Made by a program: the position numbers and the translations under genes. A stretch of DNA of 49,088 bases from NCBI GenBank assembly GCA_964508655.1, contig CAZDUO010000025.1, forward strand, positions 1 through 49,088. The letters are read 5' to 3'. Positions within the stretch are counted from its first letter, which is position 1, and each line of letters starts with the position of its first letter. The notes below the pieces were generated by a model, which saw only the letters and a program-made list of their open reading frames with translations, was not told the DNA's origin and searched no databases. This DNA is from VBAS01 sp964508655 (lineage in GTDB: Bacteria; Bacteroidota; Bacteroidia; Chitinophagales; Chitinophagaceae). Below are positions 16,517 to 25,413 of this stretch, in pieces.

Positions 16517-16667
16517 AGGGAACTCCTGTTTTTTTTGATTATGCTGCGTGCAAAGCATATTTTTTTTGGGCAGAAAATATTATCCGGGATTAAAAATTCA
16601 CAGTTTGTACGCCGCAAATTTTACTCAGGCTAAAAGTGTACCTTTAAGAGTAATTTGTTATTGCTAT

Positions 16668-17714
16668 ATGAAATTTGAAGCAGTTACAATTAAAGATATT
16701 GCCCGTGCACTCGGCATTTCTACTTCTACGGTTTCCCGTGCCTTGAGAGACAGCTACGAAATCAGCCCCGAAACAAAACAAATGGTGCTGGAGTGTGCTG
16801 AGAAACTGAACTACCGGCCCAATCCAATTGCCTTAAGTTTAAAAGAAAGAAGAAGCCGTTCCATCGGCGTGGTGGTTTGCGAAATAGCCAATAATTTTTT
16901 TTCCCAGGTTATCAACGGCATTGAATCCATCGCTTACGACCGCGGTTACAATGTCATCATTTCGCAAAGCCGTGAATCGTATGAACGGGAGCTGATTGAT
17001 CTGCAGTACCTCGCCAGCCGGTCGGTGGATGGTCTTCTTATTTCACTTTCCACCGAAACCCACGACCTCACCGAGTTAAAAAACCTGCATGCAAAGGGAT
17101 TCCCGGTTGTTTTTTTCGACAGGATAACGGATGAAATCAATACGCATAAAGTGGTAGTGGATAATTTCAAAGGGGCATTTGACCTGACCGGGCACCTGAT
17201 AAAAACAGGCCATTCACGGATTGCAGTCATCACCAACTCCGAATTTCTCTCCATTACCCACGAGCGGCTGGCGGGGTATAAAGAAGCCATGCGGGTAAAT
17301 GGGTTACCGGTGAATGAAAATTTTATACAGCATTGTTTTTACGGCGGGATGATTTTCGAAGAAGTGGAAGATGCCGTAAATAAAATTTTAACCCAACCGC
17401 AACGGCCCGATGCTATTTTTGCCACCAGCGATAAACTGACCATCGGTTGCCTGAAAACACTGAAGCGGCGCGGTCTGAAAATACCTGACGACATTTCGCT
17501 GGCCGGTTTTTCCAATACGGAGATTGCCGAACTGATTGACCCCCCACTGACCGTCATACGCCAGCCGGCTTATGAAATGGGAAAAGCAGCTACCGAACTG
17601 TTGCTGCAGTTAATTGAAAGCAAACGACCCATAAAAGATTTTGAAAAAAGAATACTTACACCGGAGCTTCAAATCAGGGAATCTTCAATGAAAAAGATGG
17701 CAATGATGGGATGA
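16668..17714 (+). CDS. LacI-family transcriptional regulator of the pectin locus
   Basis: A 348-residue repressor/activator. An N-terminal LacI helix-turn-helix (TIKDIARALGISTSTVSRAL, 7-26) precedes the hinge-helix region (YRPNPIALSLKERRS, 49-63) and a periplasmic-binding-like effector domain (SIGVVVCEIANNFFSQVING and so on). The upstream in-frame ATG at 16548 would add 40 residues unlike the family, so the ATG at 16668 was chosen. It diverges from susC and the operator lies between the two. LacI members usually sense a cytosolic sugar product; here perhaps a galacturonate- or rhamnose-derived metabolite. Most Bacteroidota pectin loci use hybrid two-component or other regulators, so LacI control is worth noting. 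Confidence 0.93.
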   Translation: MKFEAVTIKDIARALGISTSTVSRALRDSYEISPETKQMVLECAEKLNYRPNPIALSLKERRSRSIGVVVCEIANNFFSQVINGIESIAYDRGYNVIISQSRESYERELIDLQYLASRSVDGLLISLSTETHDLTELKNLHAKGFPVVFFDRITDEINTHKVVVDNFKGAFDLTGHLIKTGHSRIAVITNSEFLSITHERLAGYKEAMRVNGLPVNENFIQHCFYGGMIFEEVEDAVNKILTQPQRPDAIFATSDKLTIGCLKTLKRRGLKIPDDISLAGFSNTEIAELIDPPLTVIRQPAYEMGKAATELLLQLIESKRPIKDFEKRILTPELQIRESSMKKMAMMG

Positions 17715-17808
17715 TTTTTTATTCATTGTTAGCCATTTTTCCATTATAATTTTATTTAGACTGGCGACTGGATAAAAAAACAAACAGAAACGCTGTCTAT
17801 AATTTTAT

Positions 17809-17840
17809 TTTGAAACGGGAAGGCTATTTTCGTACCTTTC
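17809..17840 (+). promoter_or_regulatory. Promoter of the CBS-pair gene
   Basis: TTTG (17809-17812), a 20-bp spacer, then TACCTTTC (17833-17840) matching 7 of 8 of TAnnTTTG. Spacing is as expected for the Bacteroidota primary sigma factor. The leader to the ATG at 17862 would be about 17 nt. Confidence 0.65.
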
Positions 17841-17861
17841 TCAACTCAAAATTTATCAACT

Positions 17862-18293
17862 ATGCAAAGAGTAGCTGATATCCTGCATCGTAAAGGAGCT
17901 TCGGCTGTGGCTGTGGCACCCGATACCAAAGTGATTGATGCTATGGCTATCATGGCGGGTAAAAACATTGGTTCAGTACTGGTAATGGATGGCGGCGAAT
18001 ACCTTGGCATCATCACCGAAAGAGATTATTCACGCAAAATAGCCCTGAAGCAAAAAAGCCCTGCTGATACAAAGGTTTCTGAAATTATGACCACTGATTT
18101 GCCGCCGGTACGGCCATCGGACAGCGTAGAACATTGCATGAAACTGATGACGGAACAAAACGTACGCTACCTTCCCGTGTTTGAATTCAACCGCCTGGTT
18201 GGCATTGTAAGCATGAGCGATGTAGTGAAGGAAACCCTGCTTGAAAAAAAAGAAACAGTAAGCCAGGAAAGCTTAATTCACTCTGGTCTTTAA
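17862..18293 (+). CDS. CBS-domain pair protein
   Basis: A 143-residue cytosolic protein consisting almost wholly of two CBS motifs (about 8-62 and 75-130), which form a Bateman module binding adenine nucleotides or S-adenosyl compounds. Signature stretches are GSVLVMDGGEYLGIITERDY and VRYLPVFEFNRLVGIVSMSDVV. No enzyme or membrane domain is attached, so it is probably a stand-alone sensor or a regulator of a partner not visible here. Monocistronic: it has its own promoter, ends in a hairpin terminator, and converges on mutS2. Confidence 0.92.
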   Translation: MQRVADILHRKGASAVAVAPDTKVIDAMAIMAGKNIGSVLVMDGGEYLGIITERDYSRKIALKQKSPADTKVSEIMTTDLPPVRPSDSVEHCMKLMTEQNVRYLPVFEFNRLVGIVSMSDVVKETLLEKKETVSQESLIHSGL

Positions 18294-18346
18294 ATTTGCG
18301 AAAACTAAAAACATCCCTACGGGATCCCCACAGGGACAAGCCGAGG

Positions 18347-18387
18347 CACCCTGCTGCGTTAAAATCGTGGCAGGGTGTTATTATTTT
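18347..18387 (+). terminator. Intrinsic terminator after the CBS-pair gene
   Basis: CACCCTGC (18347-18354) pairs perfectly with GCAGGGTG (18370-18377) around a 15-nt loop, followed by TTATTATTTT (18378-18387). The T-tract overlaps the mutS2 stop codon, so the hairpin may end transcription from both sides. Confidence 0.6.
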
Positions 18388-20495
18388 CCGGAAGGCCTGC
18401 TTATTTTTTCTTTTACAAGTACAAGCTCGGTTATATCCACCTGCATGGGCAGCAGTCCTATTTTTACCACGGCCTTTTTCCCCCGCAGCTCCAACACCTG
18501 CCCTACCTGGTGATTCTTTTTTACTTTCACTTTTTCTCCCGCTTTTATTTCGCCGGGCAGTTCGTCGTATTTTGAGTCAACCTGTTTCTGCATTTTACCG
18601 GCCGTTTTTTTTTCGGGTTTATTAAAAAGCAGTGCGCTGATGTTTTTTATCACTTTGCTTTTATCATCTTCTTTTCTCCAGTCAATAATCATTTGTTTCA
18701 GTTTTCGCTCCGTTTCTTTCAGGTAAATGAGTTTTTCCTCATTCAATTTGTTTTGCTGTTTCAGCAGTTCTACCTGCCGGGTATGCCTTTCCCGGTCCAT
18801 CACTTCCTTCATTTCTTTTTTCAGCTTTTCATTTTCCTGCAGCAGCCGGTGCAGTTCTTTTTCTTTGTGTTCAAGTTTTTGCAAATCCTGCTCGGCCCTG
18901 TTCAGCAGTTTGTCGAGGCGAAAATGTCCTTCGTCCACCAGTTTTCTTGCCTGGTCAATCAGGTTTTTGTTTAAGCCGATTCTTTCAGCAATGGCAAAGG
19001 TGTATGAGCTGCCGGGTTTGCCGGTGGTGAGTTTATATAAGGGCTGCAAATGTTTTTCATCAAAGGCCATTGCCCCGTTGATGATGCCGGGTGTTTTTCC
19101 GGCCATTACTTTCAGGTTCAGGTAGTGAGTGGTGACGATGCCGTATGAATGTTTTTTTGCCAGTTCGCCAAGTATCACTTCGGCAAAAGCACCTCCCAGG
19201 CTGGGGTCGCTGCCGCTGCCCAGTTCATCAATGAAAAAAAGAGTTCTTCCATTGGCTTCTTCCATGAAATATTTCATGTTTTTCAGATGACTGCTGTAAG
19301 TGCTCAGTTCAAACTCGAGACTCTGCGTATCGCCCATGTGAATCAGCAGTTGTTTAAACACACCGAACCGGGATGAAGGATGTGCCGGCACCAGCAGGCC
19401 GCTTTGCACCATCATCTGCAGCAGGCCGGCGGTTTTCAGCGTCACTGTTTTTCCCCCGGCGTTGGGTCCGCTGATAACCAGTATGCGGTTGTTATCATCA
19501 AGTGTCAACGTTACCGGAATAGTTTCTTTACCTGCTTTTTTATTGTATAAATAAAGAAGAGGATGAAAGGCTTCCACAAGCTGTATACCCGGCTTATCCT
19601 GCACAAGGGGGAACTCGCCGTTTATATCCTGCGCTAATTTTGCTTTGGCACGGATAAAATCGTATTCGCCACAGATGAGATGGTAGTTGTTGAGCAACGT
19701 GGCATGCACTGATAGTTTTGCAGTAAGCTCACGCAGCAGGCGGTACACTTCCCGCTTTTCATCGCTTTCGAGTGAATAAATATCGTTGTTCAGTTCGATG
19801 GTTTCTTCCGGCTCGATGTACACAGTTCGGCGGCTTTCACTTTCGCCATGCAGAATTCCTTTTACCGTTCTTTTCTGTTCGGCAACAACAGCCACTACCC
19901 TGCGTCCATTCAGAAAACTTTCTTCGATATCTGCCAGGTAACCCTGCTTGTTCAGTTTTGAAATAATTTTTTCAAATACACGGCGCAGTTCATTTCTTTT
20001 CCGGTACAGATTCATGCGGATGCTGTACAGTTCATCAGAGGCATTGTCTTTTACCTGCCCGGTTTCATCCAACACTTCATCAATCATTTTCTCAATCGCC
20101 TTTTCATAAGGTACACCCCTGGTAATGGAAGCAAGACCGCCATAAGATTGTTTTCTTTCCGCATCAAACCAGCGGAAAATATCATGAATCAACCCAGCCA
20201 TTTTTTTTATTTCCAACAGTTGATCGCCGCCCAGCACGGCGCCGGGCACAGCCAGCAGCTTCAATTCTTTTTCAAGATTAAACACGGGATCGGCAGGAAA
20301 ATAAACACCGGTTTGCAGCAACTGCTTGTATTCAAATGCCTGTCTCAGTTCTGCTTCTATGAATTCAATTTTCGTATGAATCCTCAACCGGCCGGCTTTT
20401 TCTTTGGCATATTGGCTGCGGCAATGGGCTGCCAGCAGGTTTTTTATTTTATCAAATTCCAATTGTACGGTGGCCGAGTCGGGAAAGAGTTTCAT
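18381..20495 (-). CDS. mutS2: MutS2-family ATPase lacking the Smr nuclease domain
   Basis: A 704-residue MutS2-type DNA-binding ATPase. Core and clamp/lever helices occupy about 1-320; Walker A is SGPNAGGKT (342-350), Walker B is LFFIDE (419-424), followed by LGSGSDPSLGGA and VTTHY. A charged coiled coil (about 500-600) leads to a KOW-like C-terminal piece (GEKVKVKKNHQVGQVLELRG). Canonical MutS2 is about 780 residues and ends in an Smr endonuclease domain; here the stop comes directly after the KOW-like piece, and only 87 bp separate it from the convergent CBS gene. Members act in ribosome-collision rescue or recombination control. The ATG at 20495 is preferred to 20510 because a -7 box at 20522-20529 puts transcription start only a few bases before 20510. 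Confidence 0.92.
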   Translation of the reverse strand: MKLFPDSATVQLEFDKIKNLLAAHCRSQYAKEKAGRLRIHTKIEFIEAELRQAFEYKQLLQTGVYFPADPVFNLEKELKLLAVPGAVLGGDQLLEIKKMAGLIHDIFRWFDAERKQSYGGLASITRGVPYEKAIEKMIDEVLDETGQVKDNASDELYSIRMNLYRKRNELRRVFEKIISKLNKQGYLADIEESFLNGRRVVAVVAEQKRTVKGILHGESESRRTVYIEPEETIELNNDIYSLESDEKREVYRLLRELTAKLSVHATLLNNYHLICGEYDFIRAKAKLAQDINGEFPLVQDKPGIQLVEAFHPLLYLYNKKAGKETIPVTLTLDDNNRILVISGPNAGGKTVTLKTAGLLQMMVQSGLLVPAHPSSRFGVFKQLLIHMGDTQSLEFELSTYSSHLKNMKYFMEEANGRTLFFIDELGSGSDPSLGGAFAEVILGELAKKHSYGIVTTHYLNLKVMAGKTPGIINGAMAFDEKHLQPLYKLTTGKPGSSYTFAIAERIGLNKNLIDQARKLVDEGHFRLDKLLNRAEQDLQKLEHKEKELHRLLQENEKLKKEMKEVMDRERHTRQVELLKQQNKLNEEKLIYLKETERKLKQMIIDWRKEDDKSKVIKNISALLFNKPEKKTAGKMQKQVDSKYDELPGEIKAGEKVKVKKNHQVGQVLELRGKKAVVKIGLLPMQVDITELVLVKEKISRPSGK

Positions 20496-20521
20496 TACGG
20501 TAAAAAACATTATTGGGTCAG

Positions 20522-20529
20522 CAAAGGTA
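20522..20529 (-). promoter_or_regulatory. -7 promoter element of mutS2
   Basis: Minus-strand TACCTTTG is an exact match to TAnnTTTG. No clear TTTG is seen at the -33 position. The predicted start of transcription near 20518 supports translation from 20495. Confidence 0.5.
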
Positions 20530-20719
20530 ATTCTAATCAGTGTCCCTTGCCGGAAACTTTGGACGTAGGTTTACCGTACACAATTTTACCTGGCCATTGT
20601 GTTAAGAAATACTGAAAGCAATTAGTTATGTCAAATGAATTACAAACCCACTTTCGCAAATCAGCGTAAATTGCATTGTGATAAATGCAATGGAGCGTAA
20701 TAACAAAATAAAATATATA

Positions 20720-21388
20720 ATGAAATCACTCTGGCTGGCAACTTTTACAGGCGTTGCTGCATTTTTTTCCTGCGCACAAAATTCAAATCAGAATACGAAT
20801 ATGAATACAACGAAAACCTCTGAAAAAACAGAAGCGGTATTTACAGGTAAAACTGACACGGCCACACTCGGCACCGGGTGTTTCTGGTGTACCGAAGCGA
20901 TTTTTGATCAGCTCGACGGTGTGCTCTCGGTAACTTCCGGCTACTCGGGTGGGCATGTTGAAAACCCGACTTACCATGATGTAGGCACCGGTGAAAGCGG
21001 CCACGCAGAATGTGTGCAGGTAGTTTACGACCCGTCGAAACTTTCCTTCGACGAACTGCTTGAAGTTTTCTGGCAGGTGCATGACCCAACCACCCTCAAC
21101 CGGCAGGGCGCCGATGTGGGGCCGCAGTACCGCAGCGTAATTTTTTACCACAACGAAGATCAGAAACAAAAAGCGGAAAAATATAAAGCCGAACTGGATA
21201 AAAGCGGCGCCTTTGACAAACCGATTGTTACCACACTCGAACCTTTTACCAAATTCTATTCTGCCGAGGCCTATCACCAGGAATATTATGAAAACAATAA
21301 AAACAAAAATCCGTATTGCTCCATTGTCATCCGGCCCAAGCTGGAAAAATTCAAAAAAGTTTTTAAAGATAAACTGAAGAAGAATTAA
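20720..21388 (+). CDS. msrA: Peptide-methionine (S)-S-oxide reductase, lipoprotein form
   Basis: Reduces methionine-S-sulfoxide in proteins. From this start it has 222 residues: a lipoprotein-type signal ending AAFFSCAQ (lipidated C18), a short N/T-rich linker, then the MsrA domain with the catalytic GCFWC motif (C54), GYSGG and VGPQYRS. An in-frame ATG at 20678 would add 14 polar residues (INAMERNNKIKYI) before the signal, so 20720 was chosen. The lipid anchor implies protection of periplasmic or outer-membrane proteins. The gene stands alone, followed by a strong terminator. Confidence 0.94.
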   Translation: MKSLWLATFTGVAAFFSCAQNSNQNTNMNTTKTSEKTEAVFTGKTDTATLGTGCFWCTEAIFDQLDGVLSVTSGYSGGHVENPTYHDVGTGESGHAECVQVVYDPSKLSFDELLEVFWQVHDPTTLNRQGADVGPQYRSVIFYHNEDQKQKAEKYKAELDKSGAFDKPIVTTLEPFTKFYSAEAYHQEYYENNKNKNPYCSIVIRPKLEKFKKVFKDKLKKN

Positions 21389-21414
21389 AAAAGGCGGGTA
21401 ATCACCCGCCTTTT
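21389..21414 (+). terminator. Intrinsic terminator after msrA
   Basis: GGCGGGT (21393-21399) pairs with ACCCGCC (21404-21410) around AATC, flanked by AAAA and TTTT. A near-ideal rho-independent terminator directly after the stop codon. Confidence 0.9.
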
Positions 21415-22155
21415 AGTTTTGGGTACCATTCGGATCATGTTTCTGTTTTTTTTAAGTTTTAAATTCGGCGAATGGTTCTTTCAGGAATTGGTTTCAAAAG
21501 GATAGTGAATCATTGGCTTACGGATACAGATTAAAAACGGCCAACATCGGTTTGGATTTTAAAAACCTGTAAGGTTTATGGTTAAGAACTTTACTGTTTT
21601 ATCTCTTTTGTATTCATCTCCTGCCTGAAAATTGAAATCCTTTCTATTGGTTATTTGATGATGTACCGGGCGACTCAGTGAAAAAAGTACCGGTGTTTAT
21701 GACAGAGACAGGTGCTGCTGGTTTAATAGGGACCTCGTTAGAATATAAATTTTTTCTTATCGGTTGCTGGTTAAATACTATCAGGGAGTACAGCAGCAGT
21801 AAAATGAAAAAAAGGATTCTCAAAACGGCAATGCGGGTAAAAGTTGTTTCCATAGAGTGTTTTTAAAAAGGATTCAGATTCAGCGAAGGTTTTCCGGGAT
21901 ACCAGGGCTTATCAGGGGATATGGAAACGGATATTGGTGCTGTGAACTTGAAAATGCTTGTTTGAAAAGCAGTCCGTAAAACTATACATCGTTTTTTTAT
22001 TATGCAAGCTTCTCTTGTTTTATTTCATTCGTATTTTCCCGAAAAATTTAATTTTAAACGGCTGTCTTAAAAAAAAAATTCATGGAATGGGAGATTTACG
22101 AAACCAGGCTATTATTTTCTGAACATTTAAATTTACAAACCAAATTTTTTTACCT
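21415..22155. other. A+T-rich intergenic region
   Basis: About 740 bp between msrA and the M1 peptidase. No conserved gene, RNA or regular repeat was recognised. It holds one weak minus-strand reading frame (21644-21853, listed separately) and A/T tracts near 22060-22080 that could belong to the peptidase promoter region. Confidence 0.5.
21644..21853 (-). CDS. Possible small single-pass membrane protein
   Basis: A 69-residue reading frame with one clear hydrophobic segment (RILFFILLLLYSLIVF, about 12-27) preceded by basic residues and followed by a polar S/T/N/P-rich tail, as in small bitopic membrane proteins. No family is recognised, no good -7 box was found upstream, and it lies alone in a long gap. 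It may be a chance frame. Confidence 0.3.
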   Translation of the reverse strand: METTFTRIAVLRILFFILLLLYSLIVFNQQPIRKNLYSNEVPIKPAAPVSVINTGTFFTESPGTSSNNQ

Positions 22156-23814
22156 GTGCCACAAAGTCTGAAATCATTTTTTATACCCGCCGGTTTATTT
22201 ATTGTTCAAATAACCTCAGCGCAGTTTACAAAACAGGATACGCTGCGCGGCAGCAACGGGCCGGGACGGGCCTGGTGGGATGTGATGAGCTACAATATTG
22301 ATATTACTCCTGATTTTAAAACCAAAAAAATATCGGGAGAAAATAGTATTGTCTTTGCCATAAAAAAAGAAGCAGAAAACCCGGTAATGCAAATTGATTT
22401 GCAAAGTCCCATGATTATTGATAGTGTTTTTTTGTCAGGCAGAAATGAGGATTACCGCAAACCAGAACGCATAATAAATTTAAAAAGGGAAGGAAATGCA
22501 TGGCTCCTAACTGTTCCGGGTTCTTTTAAGCAAGATCAAAAGCTTACGATGGCAATATTTTTTTCGGGTACTCCCCGCGAAGCCAAGAGACCACCCTGGG
22601 ATGGAGGCTGGATTTTTGTAAAAGATGAAAAAGGAAGGCCATGGATGAGTGTGGCCTGCCAGGGATTAGGCGCCAGTGTGTGGTATCCCTGCAAAGATTA
22701 CCAGGGCGATGAACCGGATTTTGGCGCAACGCTTACAATTGATATTCCTGATACATTAGTTGCTGTGGCCAATGGAAGATTAAAAGAAAAGAAATCAAAC
22801 AATGGAAATACTTCGTGGACATGGGAAGTGAAAAATCCGATTAACAACTATAACATTATCCCCTATATCGGCAAGTATGTACACTGGAATGAAACGTATG
22901 AAGGTGAAAGGGGAAAACTTGATTGCAGCTATTGGGTACTCGATTACAATCTTGAAAAAGCAAAAGAACAGTTCAAGCAGGCTGCTATCACGCTGAAGGC
23001 TTTTGAGTACTGGTTTGGCCCCTACCCTTTTTATGAAGACGGATTCAAACTGGTGGAGGCGCCACATCTCGGAATGGAGCACCAGAGTGCAGTGGCTTAC
23101 GGCAACGGTTTTCAGAATGGTTACCGCGGCCGTGATTTATCCGGCAGCGGATGGGGTTTGAAATGGGATTTTATTATCGTTCACGAAGTGGGGCACGAAT
23201 GGTTTGGCAACAATATTACCACCGTTGACATTGCCGATATGTGGGTGCACGAAGGGTTTACCAATTATTCCGAAACGTTATTTACCGATTATCATTTTGA
23301 TAACGAAGCCGGCAATGACTATTGCACCGGCACCCGGCAACTGATACAAAATGACAAACCCATCATCGGCCCCTACGGAGTGAACCAGCGGGGCAGCGGC
23401 GATATGTATTACAAAGGGGGTAATATGCTGCATACCATCCGGCAGGTGATTAATGATGATAAAAAGTTCAGAGAAATAGTAAGAGGGTTGAATAAAAATT
23501 TTTATCATCAGGCGGTTTCATCAAAAAATGTGGAAGATTATATGTCAGAAAAATCCGGTACCGACCTTTCTAAAATCTTTGATCAGTACCTCCGTACGGT
23601 TATGATTCCTGTACTGGAATATAAAATCAGCAGCACATCCCTTTCTTTCCGCTGGAGCAATTGTGTTGATGGTTTTGACATGCGGGTAAAGCTGAGCAAT
23701 GGAGACTGGCTTGACCCCATCCCTCAATGGAAGGAAATACCGGTAAAGGAAAATATGAAGCGAGGAATTGAAACTGACCGGAATTTTTACATTATGGTAC
23801 AAAAAGCAGAATAA
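22156..23814 (+). CDS. Secreted M1-family metallopeptidase (aminopeptidase)
   Basis: A 552-residue zinc peptidase. The start is GTG: an in-frame stop at 22120-22122 with no ATG after it leaves this codon, and it begins a signal peptide (MPQSLKSFFIPAGLFIVQITSAQ). The N-terminal beta-saddle domain runs to about 245. The catalytic domain has GMEHQ (306-310, in place of the usual GAMEN exopeptidase motif), HEVGHEW (H343, E344, H347 binding zinc) and third ligand E366 in WVHEGFTNY. The long C-terminal helical domain of large M1 enzymes is absent. It probably trims peptides outside the inner membrane. Confidence 0.93.
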   Translation: MPQSLKSFFIPAGLFIVQITSAQFTKQDTLRGSNGPGRAWWDVMSYNIDITPDFKTKKISGENSIVFAIKKEAENPVMQIDLQSPMIIDSVFLSGRNEDYRKPERIINLKREGNAWLLTVPGSFKQDQKLTMAIFFSGTPREAKRPPWDGGWIFVKDEKGRPWMSVACQGLGASVWYPCKDYQGDEPDFGATLTIDIPDTLVAVANGRLKEKKSNNGNTSWTWEVKNPINNYNIIPYIGKYVHWNETYEGERGKLDCSYWVLDYNLEKAKEQFKQAAITLKAFEYWFGPYPFYEDGFKLVEAPHLGMEHQSAVAYGNGFQNGYRGRDLSGSGWGLKWDFIIVHEVGHEWFGNNITTVDIADMWVHEGFTNYSETLFTDYHFDNEAGNDYCTGTRQLIQNDKPIIGPYGVNQRGSGDMYYKGGNMLHTIRQVINDDKKFREIVRGLNKNFYHQAVSSKNVEDYMSEKSGTDLSKIFDQYLRTVMIPVLEYKISSTSLSFRWSNCVDGFDMRVKLSNGDWLDPIPQWKEIPVKENMKRGIETDRNFYIMVQKAE

Positions 23815-23858
23815 CCCCCGGTAATTACTCATCACCCATCACTCATTATCTTTACTGC

Positions 23859-25364
23859 ATGAGCATCATCCGCCGGCAAAGCATCATTTCTTCCATACTT
23901 ATTTACATCGGCTTTGCCTTTGGCGCTCTGAATACATACTTGTTTACAAGAGACGGCGGCCCGTTTACCAAGGAACAATACGGCCTCACGGGAGTATTTA
24001 TGGCGCTTGGCTCCATCATGATGTCGGTGGCGGCGCTGGGCATGCCTGCCTATGTCAATAAATTTTTCCCCTACTACAAAGACCATTTGCCGCAAAGGAA
24101 AAACGACCAGGCCACCTGGGCGCTGCTGGTCAGTTTAATTGGTTTCGTCCTGGTGATGATTGCCGGTTTGTTTTTGAAAAATGTGGCGGCACGTGCTTTC
24201 GAAAATTCACCACAGCTGGTTGATTATTATTACTGGATTTTTCCTTTCGGACTGGGGCTTACCCTGTTTTCCGTGCTGGAAGTGCTGGCCTGGCATCATC
24301 ATAAATCCATTCATTCCAATTTTTTCAAGGAAGTGCAGTTCAGAATTTTTGTCACGCTGCTGTTTGTGCTTGTCAGCGTCCATGTGGTAAAAGACTTTGA
24401 CCTGTTCATTAAAATCTATTCTTTCCTCTACCTGCTGCTTGCGATAATCCTGTTTATTTACTTATACAAAACCGGTAAAATAAGTTTTACTCTTTCAGTA
24501 AGCAAAGTGACAAGGCGGTTTTTTAAAAAAATCCTTACACTGTGTTCATTCATCTGGGGCGGCACCCTTATTTACAATCTCGCTTCGGTGGCCGATACCA
24601 TTATCATTGCAGGCGTGCTGCCTGATGGTATTGCCATGGCCGGGCTTTTCACTTTTGCCCAATACCTCAGCAGCCTGATACAGGCCCCGCAGCGTAGCAT
24701 CGTGGCGGCTTCGGTAGCGCATCTTTCGCAGGCATGGAAGGATAAAGATTACCAGAAAATCAAACGTATTTACCAGCGTTCCTCCATCAACCAGCTTATT
24801 TTTTCTGCCGGTATGTATTGCCTTATCTGGCTCAATTACAAGGATGCTATCATTTCTTTCAGCATGCAGCAGGATTACCTGGTTGCATTTAATGTGTTTT
24901 TGTTTATGGGCCTGGTACGCATTGTTGACATGGGCACCGGTGTAAGCGGGCAGATTATTGCCACGTCCACCTTCTGGCGGTTTGATTTTATTACCGGCAT
25001 CGTTTTGCTTGCCATAATGCTGCCGCTCAACTGGGTGCTGACAAAAAATCTTGGATTGATTGGCCCGGCCGTTGCCAACCTGGTGGCTTTTACTGTTTAT
25101 AATTTTATCCGTTATCTTTTTTTGCTTCGCAAATTTAATATGCAGCCGTTTACCAGTAAGTCACTTTTTACTTTGTTGCTGGCCGGCGCCTGCTTTGTGA
25201 TTTGTTATTTTTTATTCAGTGGCAAACACGGAATTGAGTGGATGGTAGTCAGAAGTTTCGTCTTTATTGTATTCTTTTTTGCCGGCACATATTACCTGAA
25301 CCTTACTCCGGATCTAAAGATTGTAATGGAAAATTTAAAGAAGAAATTCCGGAAAAATAATTGA
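23859..25364 (+). CDS. Polysaccharide/oligosaccharide flippase (MOP superfamily)
   Basis: A 501-residue integral membrane protein with about 14 hydrophobic segments distributed over the whole length, starting with a short cytosolic stretch (MSIIRRQSIISSILIYIG). It belongs to the Wzx-type polysaccharide biosynthesis/MOP flippases, which move lipid-linked sugars across the inner membrane. Typical stretches include TFAQYLSSLIQAPQRSIVAA (central repeat) and paired TM helices near 300-400. It ends facing the nlpC gene convergently and follows the M1 peptidase by 44 bp, but a functional link is not evident. Confidence 0.88.
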   Translation: MSIIRRQSIISSILIYIGFAFGALNTYLFTRDGGPFTKEQYGLTGVFMALGSIMMSVAALGMPAYVNKFFPYYKDHLPQRKNDQATWALLVSLIGFVLVMIAGLFLKNVAARAFENSPQLVDYYYWIFPFGLGLTLFSVLEVLAWHHHKSIHSNFFKEVQFRIFVTLLFVLVSVHVVKDFDLFIKIYSFLYLLLAIILFIYLYKTGKISFTLSVSKVTRRFFKKILTLCSFIWGGTLIYNLASVADTIIIAGVLPDGIAMAGLFTFAQYLSSLIQAPQRSIVAASVAHLSQAWKDKDYQKIKRIYQRSSINQLIFSAGMYCLIWLNYKDAIISFSMQQDYLVAFNVFLFMGLVRIVDMGTGVSGQIIATSTFWRFDFITGIVLLAIMLPLNWVLTKNLGLIGPAVANLVAFTVYNFIRYLFLLRKFNMQPFTSKSLFTLLLAGACFVICYFLFSGKHGIEWMVVRSFVFIVFFFAGTYYLNLTPDLKIVMENLKKKFRKNN

Positions 25365-25376
25365 TGATTAAGCGGG

Positions 25377-25413
25377 AGCTTTTACTTTTTTACTTTTTTA
25401 CTTTTGATTTTTA
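25377..25413. repeat. TTTTTTAC tandem repeat between convergent genes
   Basis: Roughly four copies of a T-rich, ACTT-containing unit at 8-10 bp spacing fill the gap between the flippase and nlpC stop codons. The run could also serve as a T-tract for termination of the rightward gene. Confidence 0.5.

Noticed and set aside
18310..18335. CCCTACGGGATCCCCACAGGG as a possible second hairpin
   Set aside because: The alternative pairings are short and not followed by a T-tract; the hairpin at 18347-18377 is the better terminator.
21678..21866. 62-residue plus-strand frame in the msrA-peptidase gap
   Set aside because: It is antisense to the slightly better minus-strand frame and lacks any family or start-site support.
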